Positions 26,248 to 34,177 of a DNA stretch of 59,658 nucleotides are shown here, piece after piece; position 1 is the stretch's first letter, and every line of letters starts with the position of its first letter. The DNA is from Acidobacteriota bacterium (GTDB lineage Bacteria; Acidobacteriota; Terriglobia; Terriglobales; Acidobacteriaceae). A model generated the notes under the pieces. It saw nothing but the letters and a program-made list of their open reading frames with translations, had not been told where the DNA came from and ran no database searches. The position numbers were made by a program, and so were the translations under genes. The DNA lies in the NCBI GenBank assembly GCA_003225055.1, contig QIAU01000142.1, positions 1 to 59,658 of the forward strand. The letters are read 5' to 3'.

Positions 26248-26301
26248 GAAACTAGAAACTTGAAACGGCTCTTGAAACTCGAAACCGGAAACTAGAAACT
26301 G
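26248..26301 (+). repeat. Heptad tandem repeat (GAAACTN) abutting HIT start
   Basis: Seven units: GAAACTA/GAAACTT/GAAACGG, a 5-nt break CTCTT, then GAAACTC/GAAACCG/GAAACTA/GAAACTG. The repeat ends 6 nt before the ATG of the HIT gene, so it occupies the place of a ribosome-binding site. Confidence 0.8.
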
Positions 26302-26307
26302 TTTTTC

Positions 26308-26661
26308 ATGCCCGACTACGAACCCGGCTGTCTTTTTTGCCGCATTATTCGAGGTGAGGCTCCGTCCAAGAAAGTCTACGAGGACGAGCACACCTTCGCC
26401 TTTGAAGACATCAGGCCGCAAGCGCCTACGCACGTGCTGGTTGTCCCCAAGAGGCACATTCGAGGATTAAAAGAAGCCAAGCCAGAAGATTCCGAGACCA
26501 TCGGCCATTGCCACCTAGCGGCAGCGCAAATCGCCCGCGAGCGCGCCATCGAAGACGGATACCGGACGGTGCTAAACGTCGGCCCGGGCGCCGGCCAGAG
26601 CGTCTTCCATCTCCACGTTCACCTGATCGGTGGCAGACACCTGAAGTGGCCGCCGGGATGA
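26308..26661 (+). CDS. HIT-family nucleotide-binding hydrolase
   Basis: 117 residues, the usual HINT length. The N-terminal zinc-type motif CLFCRIIRGEAPSKKVYEDE and the histidine triad HLHVHLIGG with its nucleophilic central His identify it. Hint proteins cleave AMP-lysine or other phosphoramidates. The start region lacks a Shine-Dalgarno sequence; a GAAACT heptad repeat and a T5 run occupy that position. rlpA lies upstream on the same strand 82 nt away. Confidence 0.93.
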   Translation: MPDYEPGCLFCRIIRGEAPSKKVYEDEHTFAFEDIRPQAPTHVLVVPKRHIRGLKEAKPEDSETIGHCHLAAAQIARERAIEDGYRTVLNVGPGAGQSVFHLHVHLIGGRHLKWPPG

Positions 26662-27071
26662 GACGTTCTCTGTCGTGGAGGCGCATCGGCACGAGAGAGG
26701 GCACGACTTGGTTTCGTGACCCACCTGAGAGCACCTCGGTCGCGCCGAGAGGCGTCGAATAGAGGAACTCTCTTTAGTCCCGAGAGGAATTTTCGCCGCC
26801 CAAGCGAGCCCGGAGCTATGCACTCAAGTTAGGTGGTAGGGCCTTGGCCCTGCATAAGTCATCCCCTAAAGGAACCGGCTTTAGCCGCTAAGGGACTTTA
26901 CTTTATGAGCTCCCAGCGACCAAAGCATGTTTCCCATTATTGAGCGCAAGGCAGGGCCGAAGGCCCTGCGCCACCCAAAATCAGACTGTTCCCGCAGGCT
27001 GTGAAGTCAAGCCCTCCCGGGAGAACTACCGCAATAGGTCTGGGACAACCGAACATCGACAACGTGCCAAG
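26662..27071. repeat. Intergenic region with REP-like hairpins
   Basis: No gene seen. Two short inverted repeats of the same family are present: AGGGCC-TT-GGCCCT (26838-26851) and GCAGGGCC-GAA-GGCCCTGC (26951-26969), about 100 nt apart. A related but weaker stem (GGCTTTAGCC) sits at 26877. They look like a two-copy REP/BIME-type element between convergent transcription units. Confidence 0.5.
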
Positions 27072-27293
27072 CTATCCCCGCGTGCGATCTAGGAATTCGG
27101 TATGCCATGCCATCTGGATCGCCTCCAGCTTGCCCTCATTGGACTTTTTGGGATCGTCCTTGAAGCCGGGCAACTGAATGACGTAGCGGTGCAGGTCGGT
27201 GAAGCGCACTTCAAGAGGATTGATCTCAGGATGGGTCTCGGAGAGCAGGATGCCGATATCGTCGGCGTCGTCCCAGGTCAGGTTTTTGGGCAT
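27072..27293 (-). CDS. iscX: Fe-S assembly protein IscX
   Basis: 73 residues from ATG 27293, preceded by GGGAGC. The full family signature is present: LTWDDADDIGILLSETHPEI, PLEVRFTDLHRYVIQLPGF and KLEAIQMAWHTEFLDR. IscX is a small acidic adaptor that binds IscS and acts as an iron-dependent regulator of cluster assembly. It is the intact distal member of the iscR-iscS-(iscU-fdx remnant) locus. With its normal partner scaffold broken upstream, its role here is unclear. Confidence 0.95.
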   Translation of the reverse strand: MPKNLTWDDADDIGILLSETHPEINPLEVRFTDLHRYVIQLPGFKDDPKKSNEGKLEAIQMAWHTEFLDRTRG

Positions 27294-27308
27294 AGCGTGC
27301 TCCCAGGC

Positions 27309-27398
27309 AGTTAGGTAGCATTTACGAGCTGGCATTTGGCCCCTGAGCGAGAGTACCGACAGTGGATGGCCAAATGCCAAGTGCTAATTGCTAAGAGC
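27309..27398 (-). repeat. Heptad repeats forming a hairpin upstream of iscX
   Basis: A perfect 11-bp inverted repeat (GGCATTTGGCC 27331-27341 and GGCCAAATGCC 27368-27378) is flanked by 7-nt units on the right arm: GCCAAAT/GCCAAGT/GCTAATT/GCTAAGA (27369-27396). It lies between the ferredoxin remnant stop and the iscX start. Confidence 0.65.
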
Positions 27399-27672
27399 TG
27401 CTTTCTGAAACGTAGTTCCGATTCCAGGACGGAATTTCCACTACAACTTTACCTGGTTTGGTAATCACCGTTTGGCAGCCGAGACGGGAGTTTAGCTGGA
27501 GGTCGGCAGCCAATCACGTTGGTCTGCGGCTTGACCTTGATCTCTAGCTTCATGACGTCGCCGCACTCCCGGCGCGCCCACCAGTCCCACGCCCACGTCG
27601 GGGCTCTTTTTTATCCAGCAAACCTACGTTTCGTGGACTTGAGTAATGGTCAACCTTGTCGGTGTAAGCCAT
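27391..27672 (-). pseudogene. iscU-fdx remnant: scaffold start fused to ferredoxin end, frameshifted
   Basis: Reading leftward from ATG 27672: MAYTDKVDHYSSPRNVGLLD, then after a 1-nt frameshift near 27600 DVGVGLVGAP, then after another near 27570 ECGDVMKLEIKVKPQTN. These are IscU residues about 1-50 including the first cluster Cys region. At about 27511 the text jumps to AADLQLNSRLGCQTVI...KVVVEIPSWNRNYVSE, the C-terminus of ISC-type [2Fe-2S] ferredoxin with its fourth Cys, stopping at 27391. The rest of iscU, any iscA/hscB/hscA, and the first two thirds of fdx are absent. Matches are to remembered E. coli sequences. Both frameshifts are single extra bases in short C or G runs, so sequencing error is possible for those, but not for the large deletion. 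Confidence 0.85.
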
Positions 27673-27691
27673 AATCGACGAGCTCCAAACC

Positions 27692-27777
27692 CTCAGGTTC
27701 GAAAGTTCCAGGTTTCAACGTTTCAAAAGCCGCGTCTTCTATAAGACTTCCCACTGAAACCTTGGCATCTTGAAACC
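27692..27777 (-). repeat. Inverted repeat with 7-8-nt units between iscS and the iscU remnant
   Basis: Left arm AGGTTCGAAAGTTCCAGGTTTC and right arm GAAACCTTGGCATCTTGAAACC can pair over much of their length. Units of 7-8 nt (AGGTTTC, AACGTTTC) recur. It begins directly after the iscS stop. Confidence 0.5.
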
Positions 27778-29046
27778 TTACTTTGCTGCCCACTTCACGT
27801 TCTTCAAATCGACACCGTCTTTGGCCATCTCGTAGAGCGGCGAAAGCTCTCTCAGACGCTCCACTGTCTCGCATACGCGATCGGCCACGTAATCGACCTC
27901 GGCTTCGGTATTGAACCGTCCCAGGCCGAAGCGGATCGAGCTATGCGCCAACTCGTCTCCCGTGCCCAGGGCCTTTAGCACGTAGGACGGCTCCAGTGTT
28001 GCCGAGGTGCAGGCCGATCCACTGGACACCGCCACGTCGTGAATACCCATTAGCAGCGATTCGCCTTCTACATAAGCGAAGCTGATGTTCAGATTGCCGG
28101 GCAGGCGATGCTCCATCGACCCGTTGATGTACACCTGATCGAGGCGAGCCACAATCTTGTCCTTCAGCCGATTGCGCAATCCCGCCAAGTGACAGGCTTC
28201 CTTCGGCATATCGTCTGTGGCGATCGCACACGCCTTACCGAGGCCAACAATTCCAGGCACGTTCAGCGTTCCCGAGCGCATGCCGCGCTCGTGGCCGCCG
28301 CCATCGATGACGGGCGCCAACTGGACTCGTGGATTCCTGCGCCGGACGTAAAGTGCTCCCACGCCCTTCGGCCCATACATTTTGTGCGCCGAAATCGACA
28401 TGAGATCGATGCCCTGCTGGTTGACATCAACCGGCATTTTGCCCACCGCTTGAGTAGCATCGCTATGCAAGATCACGCCGCGCTCCCGGCACAGCTGGCC
28501 GATTTCTTCCATCGGCTGCAGCACGCCAATCTCGTTGTTGGCGGCCATGACCGTCACCAGAATCGTCTTGTCATCGAAGGCGCGCTTCAGATCATCAAGA
28601 TCAAGCAAGCCATCCTTCTCGACCGGCAGATAGGTCACGCGGCACCCGTACTTCTCCAGCCGCTTGCAGGTATCGAGCACCGCCTTGTGCTCAGTCACCG
28701 CGGTGATGATGTGGTTGCCCTTCTCCCTGTACATCTCGGCGACACCTTTAATGGCCAGGTTGTTGCTCTCGGTAGCGCCTGAGGTAAAGATGATCTCCTT
28801 GCTGGTAGCCCCGATCAGTTTGGCGATGCGTTCGCGCGCCGTTTCCACTGCCTCTTCTGCCACCCAGCCGAAGGCATGGTTGCGGCTGGCCGCATTGCCG
28901 AACCTGTCGGCGAAGTACGGCATCATCTCTTCGAGCACCCGTGGATCGACCGGAGTGGTGGCATGGTTATCCATGTAAATGGGCAGCTTGATTCCGTTGG
29001 GTCCTTCGCGCACTTCCCAAGCTGCAGCCTTCGCCTTGGTGCTCAT
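27778..29046 (-). CDS. iscS: Cysteine desulfurase IscS
   Basis: 422 residues from ATG 29046 (AGGAGAG upstream), overlapping the iscR stop by 4 nt (ATGA). PLP enzyme supplying persulfide sulfur for Fe-S clusters and tRNA thiolation. Visible: [35 protein letters not shown], the His-Lys PLP site [16 protein letters not shown], and the catalytic-loop Cys in [17 protein letters not shown]. The C-terminal segment [20 protein letters not shown] is typical. A short N-terminal extension ([18 protein letters not shown]) precedes the usual start. Its own scaffold partner gene downstream is destroyed, so sulfur presumably goes to other acceptors. Confidence 0.96.
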   Translation of the reverse strand: MSTKAKAAAWEVREGPNGIKLPIYMDNHATTPVDPRVLEEMMPYFADRFGNAASRNHAFGWVAEEAVETARERIAKLIGATSKEIIFTSGATESNNLAIKGVAEMYREKGNHIITAVTEHKAVLDTCKRLEKYGCRVTYLPVEKDGLLDLDDLKRAFDDKTILVTVMAANNEIGVLQPMEEIGQLCRERGVILHSDATQAVGKMPVDVNQQGIDLMSISAHKMYGPKGVGALYVRRRNPRVQLAPVIDGGGHERGMRSGTLNVPGIVGLGKACAIATDDMPKEACHLAGLRNRLKDKIVARLDQVYINGSMEHRLPGNLNISFAYVEGESLLMGIHDVAVSSGSACTSATLEPSYVLKALGTGDELAHSSIRFGLGRFNTEAEVDYVADRVCETVERLRELSPLYEMAKDGVDLKNVKWAAK

Positions 29047-29525
29047 AATTGCTCTCCTGCTTCGATCACAACCCTCCGAGCGTGCCCAGCTGGAGCGGCT
29101 TCTTTCGAGTTCCACCCCGTCGGACTTCGTTCAACTGTGAAATCCTGGTGTTCTTTTAGGAGGTCTTCGATGCTGCTGCTGACTTTGCGCAGCGGCTGGC
29201 GCACGGTGCAGCGCTCGGTCTGCCCGCAGGTGCCACGCACCGTGGCGCAAGAGGTGACAAACAGCGGCCCGTCAATGGCTCGGATTACCCCGAAAGCAGA
29301 AATCGTGCGCGCATCCGGCGCCAGCCGGTAGCCGCCATTGATCCCATGCCGGGCGGGCAGCAAGCCGGACTTCACCAATCGCTGCGGGATCTTGGCTAAA
29401 GCTTCCTGAGGCAGGCCGTAGCTGTCGGCGACGTCCTTGGCACGGCAGGCACCTGCGTGAGTGCGCTCGGCCAGATGCTTCATGGCCATCAGCCGGTAAT
29501 CGGCTTTCTTGGTGAGCTTCAGCAT
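29043..29525 (-). CDS. iscR: Rrf2-family Fe-S regulator, IscR-like
   Basis: 160 residues. The N-terminal winged helix is typical of Rrf2 ([20 protein letters not shown] ... [20 protein letters not shown] ... [21 protein letters not shown]). Three Cys in [21 protein letters not shown], spaced Cys-x6-Cys-x5-Cys, correspond to the [2Fe-2S] ligands of IscR (usual x5, x5). It heads the operon, overlaps iscS by 4 nt, and has a palindromic site over its own promoter, which points to autoregulation by cluster status. Confidence 0.92.
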   Translation of the reverse strand: MLKLTKKADYRLMAMKHLAERTHAGACRAKDVADSYGLPQEALAKIPQRLVKSGLLPARHGINGGYRLAPDARTISAFGVIRAIDGPLFVTSCATVRGTCGQTERCTVRQPLRKVSSSIEDLLKEHQDFTVERSPTGWNSKEAAPAGHARRVVIEAGEQL

Positions 29526-29543
29526 GGCTGGCGGGATTGCGCT

Positions 29544-29599
29544 AAATCCGACCTTCTCAGTCGTATTTCATTGTAGTTAGCCGGAAGAGGCAAAAGCAA
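29544..29599 (-). promoter_or_regulatory. iscR promoter and imperfect palindromic operator
   Basis: On the minus strand TTGCTT (29599-29594) and TACAAT (29575-29570) are 18 nt apart. Overlapping the expected transcript start is a 25-nt imperfect palindrome (29544-29568) of the form AAATnCGAC-n7-GTCGnATTT. This resembles Rrf2-type IscR sites. Expected role: repression by holo-IscR. Confidence 0.6.
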
Positions 29600-29769
29600 T
29601 GAAAACGAGCCAACCACGGGAGGTGCCAAGACATATGTAAGTTACGGTTTGTTAACAGCTTGGATTCGCTCACCGGCCCGCAGGCGTGGGCTAGCATGCG
29701 CGCCCGAGCTTTTGTCCATCAGGTCTCCCCGGGGGGAACAGGTGACATTGGAGGGTGACTTCTGAGCAC

Positions 29770-29797
29770 TTGACAAGCCCATCGGCGGGGCTACAAT
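29770..29797 (+). promoter_or_regulatory. Sigma-70-type promoter for the 49-aa zinc-ribbon gene
   Basis: TTGACA (29770-29775), 16-nt spacer and TACAAT (29792-29797). The transcript would start near 29804 and carry a ~90-100-nt leader before the small gene. Confidence 0.65.
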
Positions 29798-29904
29798 ACC
29801 CGCAATTCGGGAGCAAAAAGTCCCTCACCCGCCCCGGGTAGGGTTCGTGACCGGATTTATGAAGCCAACCTGCGTCCTCACCAGTTCCCGACATGAGATC
29901 GATC

Positions 29905-30054
29905 ATGGATCAGTGTAAGCATCCGCGCGTGCAGATCGTGGCCCGTGAAGCCGACGCCGAATTCGTGGAATGCCTCGAATGCGGCGAAATCTTTGAGTCC
30001 AGTGAATTCAAAGACATGGCCATCGAAGACGGCTCTGCCACCGCCGACTCCTGA
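29905..30054 (+). CDS. Small zinc-ribbon-like protein (49 aa)
   Basis: Reads MDQCKHPRVQIVAREADAEF ... ECLECGEIFESSEFKDMAIE and ends at TGA 30052. One C-x-H and one CLEC pair could bind a zinc ion (Cys4/His as CxH...CxxC). An in-frame ATG at 29893 would add four residues (MRSI). A strong promoter lies about 100 nt upstream. No named family recognised. The length, composition and promoter make it likely real. It stands next to, but on the opposite strand from, the ISC locus. Confidence 0.7.
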   Translation: MDQCKHPRVQIVAREADAEFVECLECGEIFESSEFKDMAIEDGSATADS

Positions 30055-30207
30055 AACCCCCTCGACATCGCCTGCAGGTGAGAGTTCACGCTTTAGTGTG
30101 TCACGACCGCACTAAGGTAACCCGCGCCGGCATTAGTCCTATAGCGGACCCAGCAGGAACTCTGCTATCTTGCGCGCGGGGACTACTTTTCTTTGAGGGG
30201 CTTTGCC

Positions 30208-30579
30208 GTGACGCGATCGGCTCTAGTCGTTGATGATTCCATGCTCGCACGGCACTCTGTCTCCCGCCTGCTTGAAACCCGTGGCTTCAAAGTGGAGTCG
30301 GTCTCCAGTGGACAGGAGGCCTTAGACCGGCTGGAGAATTACCGCCCCAGCCTCATCGTCACCGACATGAAAATGCCCGGCATGAGCGGCAACGAGTTGA
30401 TTGCAGCTTTGAAAGCCAACCGGCGAACTGCGGGTATCCCCATTATCATCGTGGCCGCTCGCCAGAGCGGCATGGATGTTGACTCCGAGGCACGCGCCGA
30501 CTACGCGATCTACAAGGACATCGATGTCGAATCGCAGCTGGACAAAGCCCTGAAGGCGTTGTTCGGAAGCGGCAGATAG
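30208..30579 (+). CDS. Stand-alone receiver-domain protein, CheY-like
   Basis: 123 residues from GTG 30208, with GAGGGG 7 nt upstream. Receiver fold: ALVVDDSMLARHSVSRLLET (acidic pair), phospho-acceptor Asp in LIVTDMKMPGMSG, and IIVAARQ for the switch Ser/Thr position (an Ala here). The usual conserved Lys is found in YAIYKDID. No output domain. No kinase gene is adjacent, so its partner lies elsewhere. The loss of the Thr switch residue (Ala) may change signalling. Confidence 0.88.
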   Translation: MTRSALVVDDSMLARHSVSRLLETRGFKVESVSSGQEALDRLENYRPSLIVTDMKMPGMSGNELIAALKANRRTAGIPIIIVAARQSGMDVDSEARADYAIYKDIDVESQLDKALKALFGSGR

Positions 30580-30662
30580 AATTGCGGATTCCGAATTTCC
30601 AATCGCACAAACTTTGTATCGAGATAGGGGCTTTTAATGGCCAATTGAAGATCGCCATTGTC

Positions 30663-31814
30663 TTAAGCTTCCTTTAGCGCCAACCCAGCCTCAGCCGAGA
30701 AGTCTGCCGGCGCGAAGTCTCCCGCAAGAAATTTCGGATACGCCGCCGCGGCGATCATAGCGGCGTTGTCTGTAGACAGGGAGCGAGAGGGAAAAAATAC
30801 CGGCAGTCCTTCCATGGCGGCATCGCGTTCGAAACGCTGCCGCAACTCGTTATTGGCCGCGACGCCACCCGTCACGAACAGCGTGGCCACATCGTAAGCA
30901 CGAGCTGCCGCCAGGGTTTTGCTCACCAGGTCCTCAACCATGGCCCGCTGAAAGGACGCCACCAGGTCTAGCGTGTCCCTGTCGCATAGGCGCACGTGGT
31001 CCTCCAGCTTGGGCCTCACAATGGCAGCTAGGGCCTTTCGCCGAGCCTCAATGTGCTCTTGCATCTTGTGAGTCTCTACATAGCGCAGCGCTGCGGTCTT
31101 GATTCCGCTGTACGAAAAGTCAAAGCGCGGGCGCTCTTCTTGCGGCTGGTCGCGATCCTTGCGGTCGCGGTGCTTGATCTGTAGAGGAGGAAACTTCACC
31201 TTATCCGAATCACCGTGAGTGGAAAGCCGGTCGATGATCGGCCCGCCTGGATAACCGAGACCCAGCAACTTGGCCACCTTGTCGAAGGCTTCGCCGGCCG
31301 CATCATCCCGTGTGTGCCCGACATTCTGGTAAGACCAGCCCTGCCCTTTTTGCTCCGCCAAATAGAGGTGGGTGTGTCCACCCGAGACCACTAACGCCAG
31401 GACCGGAAATCCAACTTCGTGATGGCCTTTTTGTCGCTCCTCCAGCAGCACCGCATGGATGTGACCTTCCAGGTGATTGACGGCTATCAGCGGTTTGTCG
31501 AGCGCAAACCCCAGCGCCTTGGCGTAGCTGATGCCAACCAGCAGCGCACCCGCCAGACCCGGTCCCTGTGTGACGGCCAGTGCATCCAGGGACTGGTAGC
31601 TCTGTCCGGCATCTGCCAACGCCTTTCGCACTACGGGAACGATTGCCCGCAGATGCTCTCGCGAGGCCAGTTCCGGAACTACGCCGCCGTAAGGCTGGTG
31701 GGTGGCGATCTGCGAGAAGACTACGTTCGAGACCACCTGCTCTCCCGAGCGGACCACGGCTGCCCCGGTTTCGTCGCAGGAACTCTCGATGCCCAGGATG
31801 TGAACAGACGACAT
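30663..31814 (-). CDS. tsaD: tRNA N6-adenosine threonylcarbamoyltransferase TsaD
   Basis: 383 residues. Makes t6A37 in tRNAs reading ANN codons, with TsaB/E/C (not seen here). ASKHA-fold ATPase: HILGIESSCDETGAAVV, the iron-binding His pair in AVNHLEGHIHAVLLE, LVVSGGHTHLYL, GEAFDKVAKLLGLGYPGG, VTGGVAANNELRQ and STDNAAMIAAAA. Two inserts relative to E. coli: a charged one near 210-230 (KHRDRKDRDQPQEERPR) and one near 270-285. Divergent from the CCA-adding gene with only 34 nt between starts, so both promoters overlap. Confidence 0.96.
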   Translation of the reverse strand: MSSVHILGIESSCDETGAAVVRSGEQVVSNVVFSQIATHQPYGGVVPELASREHLRAIVPVVRKALADAGQSYQSLDALAVTQGPGLAGALLVGISYAKALGFALDKPLIAVNHLEGHIHAVLLEERQKGHHEVGFPVLALVVSGGHTHLYLAEQKGQGWSYQNVGHTRDDAAGEAFDKVAKLLGLGYPGGPIIDRLSTHGDSDKVKFPPLQIKHRDRKDRDQPQEERPRFDFSYSGIKTAALRYVETHKMQEHIEARRKALAAIVRPKLEDHVRLCDRDTLDLVASFQRAMVEDLVSKTLAAARAYDVATLFVTGGVAANNELRQRFERDAAMEGLPVFFPSRSLSTDNAAMIAAAAYPKFLAGDFAPADFSAEAGLALKEA

Positions 31815-31848
31815 ATGCTTATATTATCTGAGCAACATCTAAACCGTT

Positions 31849-33237
31849 TTGCTGAAAGACTACGCCATCTCGATCGTGCGCAAGTTGCGCGACTCCGGGC
31901 ACCAGGCCTATCTGGTGGGCGGGTGTGTGCGCGATCTGTTGCTCGGCCGCGAACCGGCCGACTACGACGTGACCACCGACGCTAAGCCCGACCAGGTCAT
32001 GCGGCTTTTTTCGGAAACCTATGCCGTGGGCGCGCAATTTGGAGTAGTGCTGGTACCACTCCCGAAAAAAAATGGTGGAGGCCCGGCTCGACCCGTCTCC
32101 TCACCCGAACCAGACGCGGGAAGGCGCGTCTCCACTGAGCATCCCGGCGTCGTTGAGGTGGCAACTTTCCGCAGCGACATTGGCTACAGCGACGGCCGCC
32201 ATCCCGACCAAGTTCGCTATAGCCGAGATCCCCGCGAAGACGTCGAGCGCCGGGATTTCACCATCAACGGCCTTCTTTTCGATCCCGTGAAGAATGAGGT
32301 GCTTGATTTTGTCGGCGGACGCAAGGACCTTGATGCGGGAATCATTCGCACCATCGGCGACCCGGAACGCCGTTTTGCCGAAGACAAGCTGCGTATGTTG
32401 CGAGCCCTGCGCTTCGCCGCTCGTTTCGGCTACTCCGTTGAGCCGGTCACGTTCGCTGCAATTGAGGAGTTCGCGCACGAAATTGGGCAGGTTTCCCGCG
32501 AGCGTGTACGCGACGAACTGACCAAGATGCTCACCGAAGGCCGTGCTGGTAGCGCTCTTCTGCTCCTTGACCAGAGCGGACTCCTGCCGGAAGTTTTACC
32601 TGAAATTTCCGCCCTGAAGGGCGTGGAGCAACCGCCTCAATTTCATCCTGAGGGCGACGTTTTCGTGCACACGCTGCTGCTGCTCGAAAAACTCCCGCAG
32701 CCCTGTCCGCGAACGCTCGCCTGGGGTGCATTGTTACACGACGTGGGGAAGCCTCCCACGTTCCGCGTCGCGCCCGACCGCATCCGTTTTGACGGTCACG
32801 TTGAGGTAGGCGTCAGAATGGCGCAGGAGATTTGCCATCGCCTGCGTTTTTCCAACCAAGATACCGAGCAGATCCTTGCCCTGATCGCCAACCACATGCG
32901 CTTTGCCCAGGTCGATCGGATGAAGGAATCCACCCTCAAAAGATTCATGCGTCTGCCCCGCTTTGAGGAGCACCTGGAACTGCATCGCATTGATTGCCAG
33001 TCCAGTCACGGTGATCTGACCTCCTACCACTTCACGCGTGAAAAGCTGGCGGCCACGCCACCAGAAACCATGCGCCCCAAGCCGCTTTTGACCGGACACG
33101 ATTTGATCGCCACCGGCTACGTCCCGGGCCCGCGTTTCAAAGAAATTCTTTCTGCGGTCGAAGATTCCCAGCTGGAGGGAAGACTGCGGAATAAAGATGA
33201 CGCGTTGGAGTTTGTCCGGCGCGAGTTTCCGCAGTAG
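31849..33237 (+). CDS. CCA tRNA nucleotidyltransferase / poly(A) polymerase family with HD domain
   Basis: 462 residues. The class II nucleotidyltransferase head reads AYLVGGCVRDLLLGREPADYDVTTDAKP with the catalytic DxD. RRDFTINGLLFDP, FVGGRKDLDAGIIRTIGDPERRFAEDKLRMLRALRFAARF and the helical body are typical. The C-terminal HD domain (WGALLHDVGKPPTF ... IANHMRFAQ) suggests phosphohydrolase activity as in bifunctional enzymes. A ~30-residue insert (about 74-105, KKNGGGPARPVSSPEPDAGR) interrupts the catalytic domain. TTG start at 31849 with weak ribosome site. Whether it adds CCA, only A, or makes poly(A) cannot be told; the tRNA-Val here already encodes CCA. Confidence 0.9.
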   Translation: MLKDYAISIVRKLRDSGHQAYLVGGCVRDLLLGREPADYDVTTDAKPDQVMRLFSETYAVGAQFGVVLVPLPKKNGGGPARPVSSPEPDAGRRVSTEHPGVVEVATFRSDIGYSDGRHPDQVRYSRDPREDVERRDFTINGLLFDPVKNEVLDFVGGRKDLDAGIIRTIGDPERRFAEDKLRMLRALRFAARFGYSVEPVTFAAIEEFAHEIGQVSRERVRDELTKMLTEGRAGSALLLLDQSGLLPEVLPEISALKGVEQPPQFHPEGDVFVHTLLLLEKLPQPCPRTLAWGALLHDVGKPPTFRVAPDRIRFDGHVEVGVRMAQEICHRLRFSNQDTEQILALIANHMRFAQVDRMKESTLKRFMRLPRFEEHLELHRIDCQSSHGDLTSYHFTREKLAATPPETMRPKPLLTGHDLIATGYVPGPRFKEILSAVEDSQLEGRLRNKDDALEFVRREFPQ

Positions 33238-33306
33238 TTGTTCACCGTCGAGAGCCCCGAGTTCGCCGAGTATTTCAAAAATGTCGTCTCCTGGGCAGCC
33301 GGCAGG

Positions 33307-33400
33307 CGGCGAAGGATCTCGGGCGCAGAACTGGCGGCCCTAAAGACTACCGTCGACAGGCAAGATCCTTCGGGAACCGCGGTCCCTCCCGATGACGACC
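33307..33400 (+). repeat. REP-like intergenic element
   Basis: GCGAAGGATCTCGGG and AAGATCCTTCGGGAACCGCG are partly complementary and end in CCTCCCGATGACGACC. This matches the common intergenic motif built on GATCCTTCG...GGATGACA. The frame open across it has no recognisable protein. Confidence 0.45.
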
Positions 33401-33494
33401 CTGTGACATGGCCGGCGTGCCCGGCGGTCTCAGCGATCTCAGCAGTGAAATCGGTGTTAGAATCTGTGCTTCAGCAAAATCCTGGAGGAGCATT

Positions 33495-33788
33495 ATGGAG
33501 CACGCAGCCGCTGGCCTTCAGAAGATTGTCGCCGACGCTTTGCGGCGCACGCCTCCCGGTCAGGCCCCGATCCTGGCGTGGCCGCTGGCCTGCGGCACCG
33601 CGGTTGCCGAACGCACCCGCGTTCTCGATTTCACACAGGGGGTGTTGCGCGTGGAAGTCCCGGATTCCGGCTGGCGAACCGAGCTCCAGGCTCTCGCGTC
33701 CCAATATTTGGCGGTCATCAATCGCTATAGCGGTGAGAGCGTGCAGCGAATCCAGTTTGTGGTCGGCGAAAGAGCTGGGCCGCGCTGA
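33495..33788 (+). CDS. DUF721 / DciA-like protein
   Basis: 97 residues from ATG 33495, with GGAGGAG upstream. The DUF721 pattern is clear: LACGTAVAERTRVLDFTQGV, LRVEVPDSGWRTELQALASQ and INRYSGESVQRIQFVVG. DciA proteins load the replicative helicase DnaB in bacteria lacking DnaC. The short length matches the compact form with only the KH-like domain. gatC and gatA follow on the same strand, 35 nt downstream. Confidence 0.85.
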   Translation: MEHAAAGLQKIVADALRRTPPGQAPILAWPLACGTAVAERTRVLDFTQGVLRVEVPDSGWRTELQALASQYLAVINRYSGESVQRIQFVVGERAGPR

Positions 33789-33823
33789 TCCATCCGCGGG
33801 CGTGGGCGCCGCGCCACACGACC

Positions 33824-34162
33824 ATGAAAGTTGCAGAAAAAGACGTCCTATATGTCGCCGACCTGGCCAACCTTGAGCTCAGCCCGGATGAGCGCCCCCG
33901 CATGGTGCGCGATTTGAACTCGATTCTCGATTACATCGACCGGCTCAACCAGCTCGATACCTCCGACGTGGCGGCGATGGCGCAGACTTCCGATCGCTTT
34001 GGGGTTGACCAATCCAAGCGGGGCAGCGAGCGATTTGCTTATGCCAGCCGCGACGATATCCATAATGGCCTGCGCGAGTCTTTGCCGCGCGACGAAGCGC
34101 TCGCCAACGCACCGGAGTCGGACGGAAACTTCTTCCAAGTTCCGAAAGTGATTGAGCGCTGA
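33824..34162 (+). CDS. gatC: Asp-tRNA(Asn)/Glu-tRNA(Gln) amidotransferase subunit C
   Basis: 112 residues. The GatC signature is present: VADLANLELSPDERPRMVRD, LNSILDYIDRLNQLDTSDV and the C-terminal LPRDEALANAPESDGNFFQVPKVI. GatC wraps the A and B subunits and helps fold GatA. It is followed by gatA after 15 nt. gatB is not in the window. Confidence 0.96.
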   Translation: MKVAEKDVLYVADLANLELSPDERPRMVRDLNSILDYIDRLNQLDTSDVAAMAQTSDRFGVDQSKRGSERFAYASRDDIHNGLRESLPRDEALANAPESDGNFFQVPKVIER

Positions 34163-34177
34163 TCGCCCAAGACCAAC

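Noticed and set aside
33238-33876. Plus-strand open frame over the DciA-like gene
   Set aside because: Crosses a REP-like element; the DciA frame has a ribosome site and a recognised domain.
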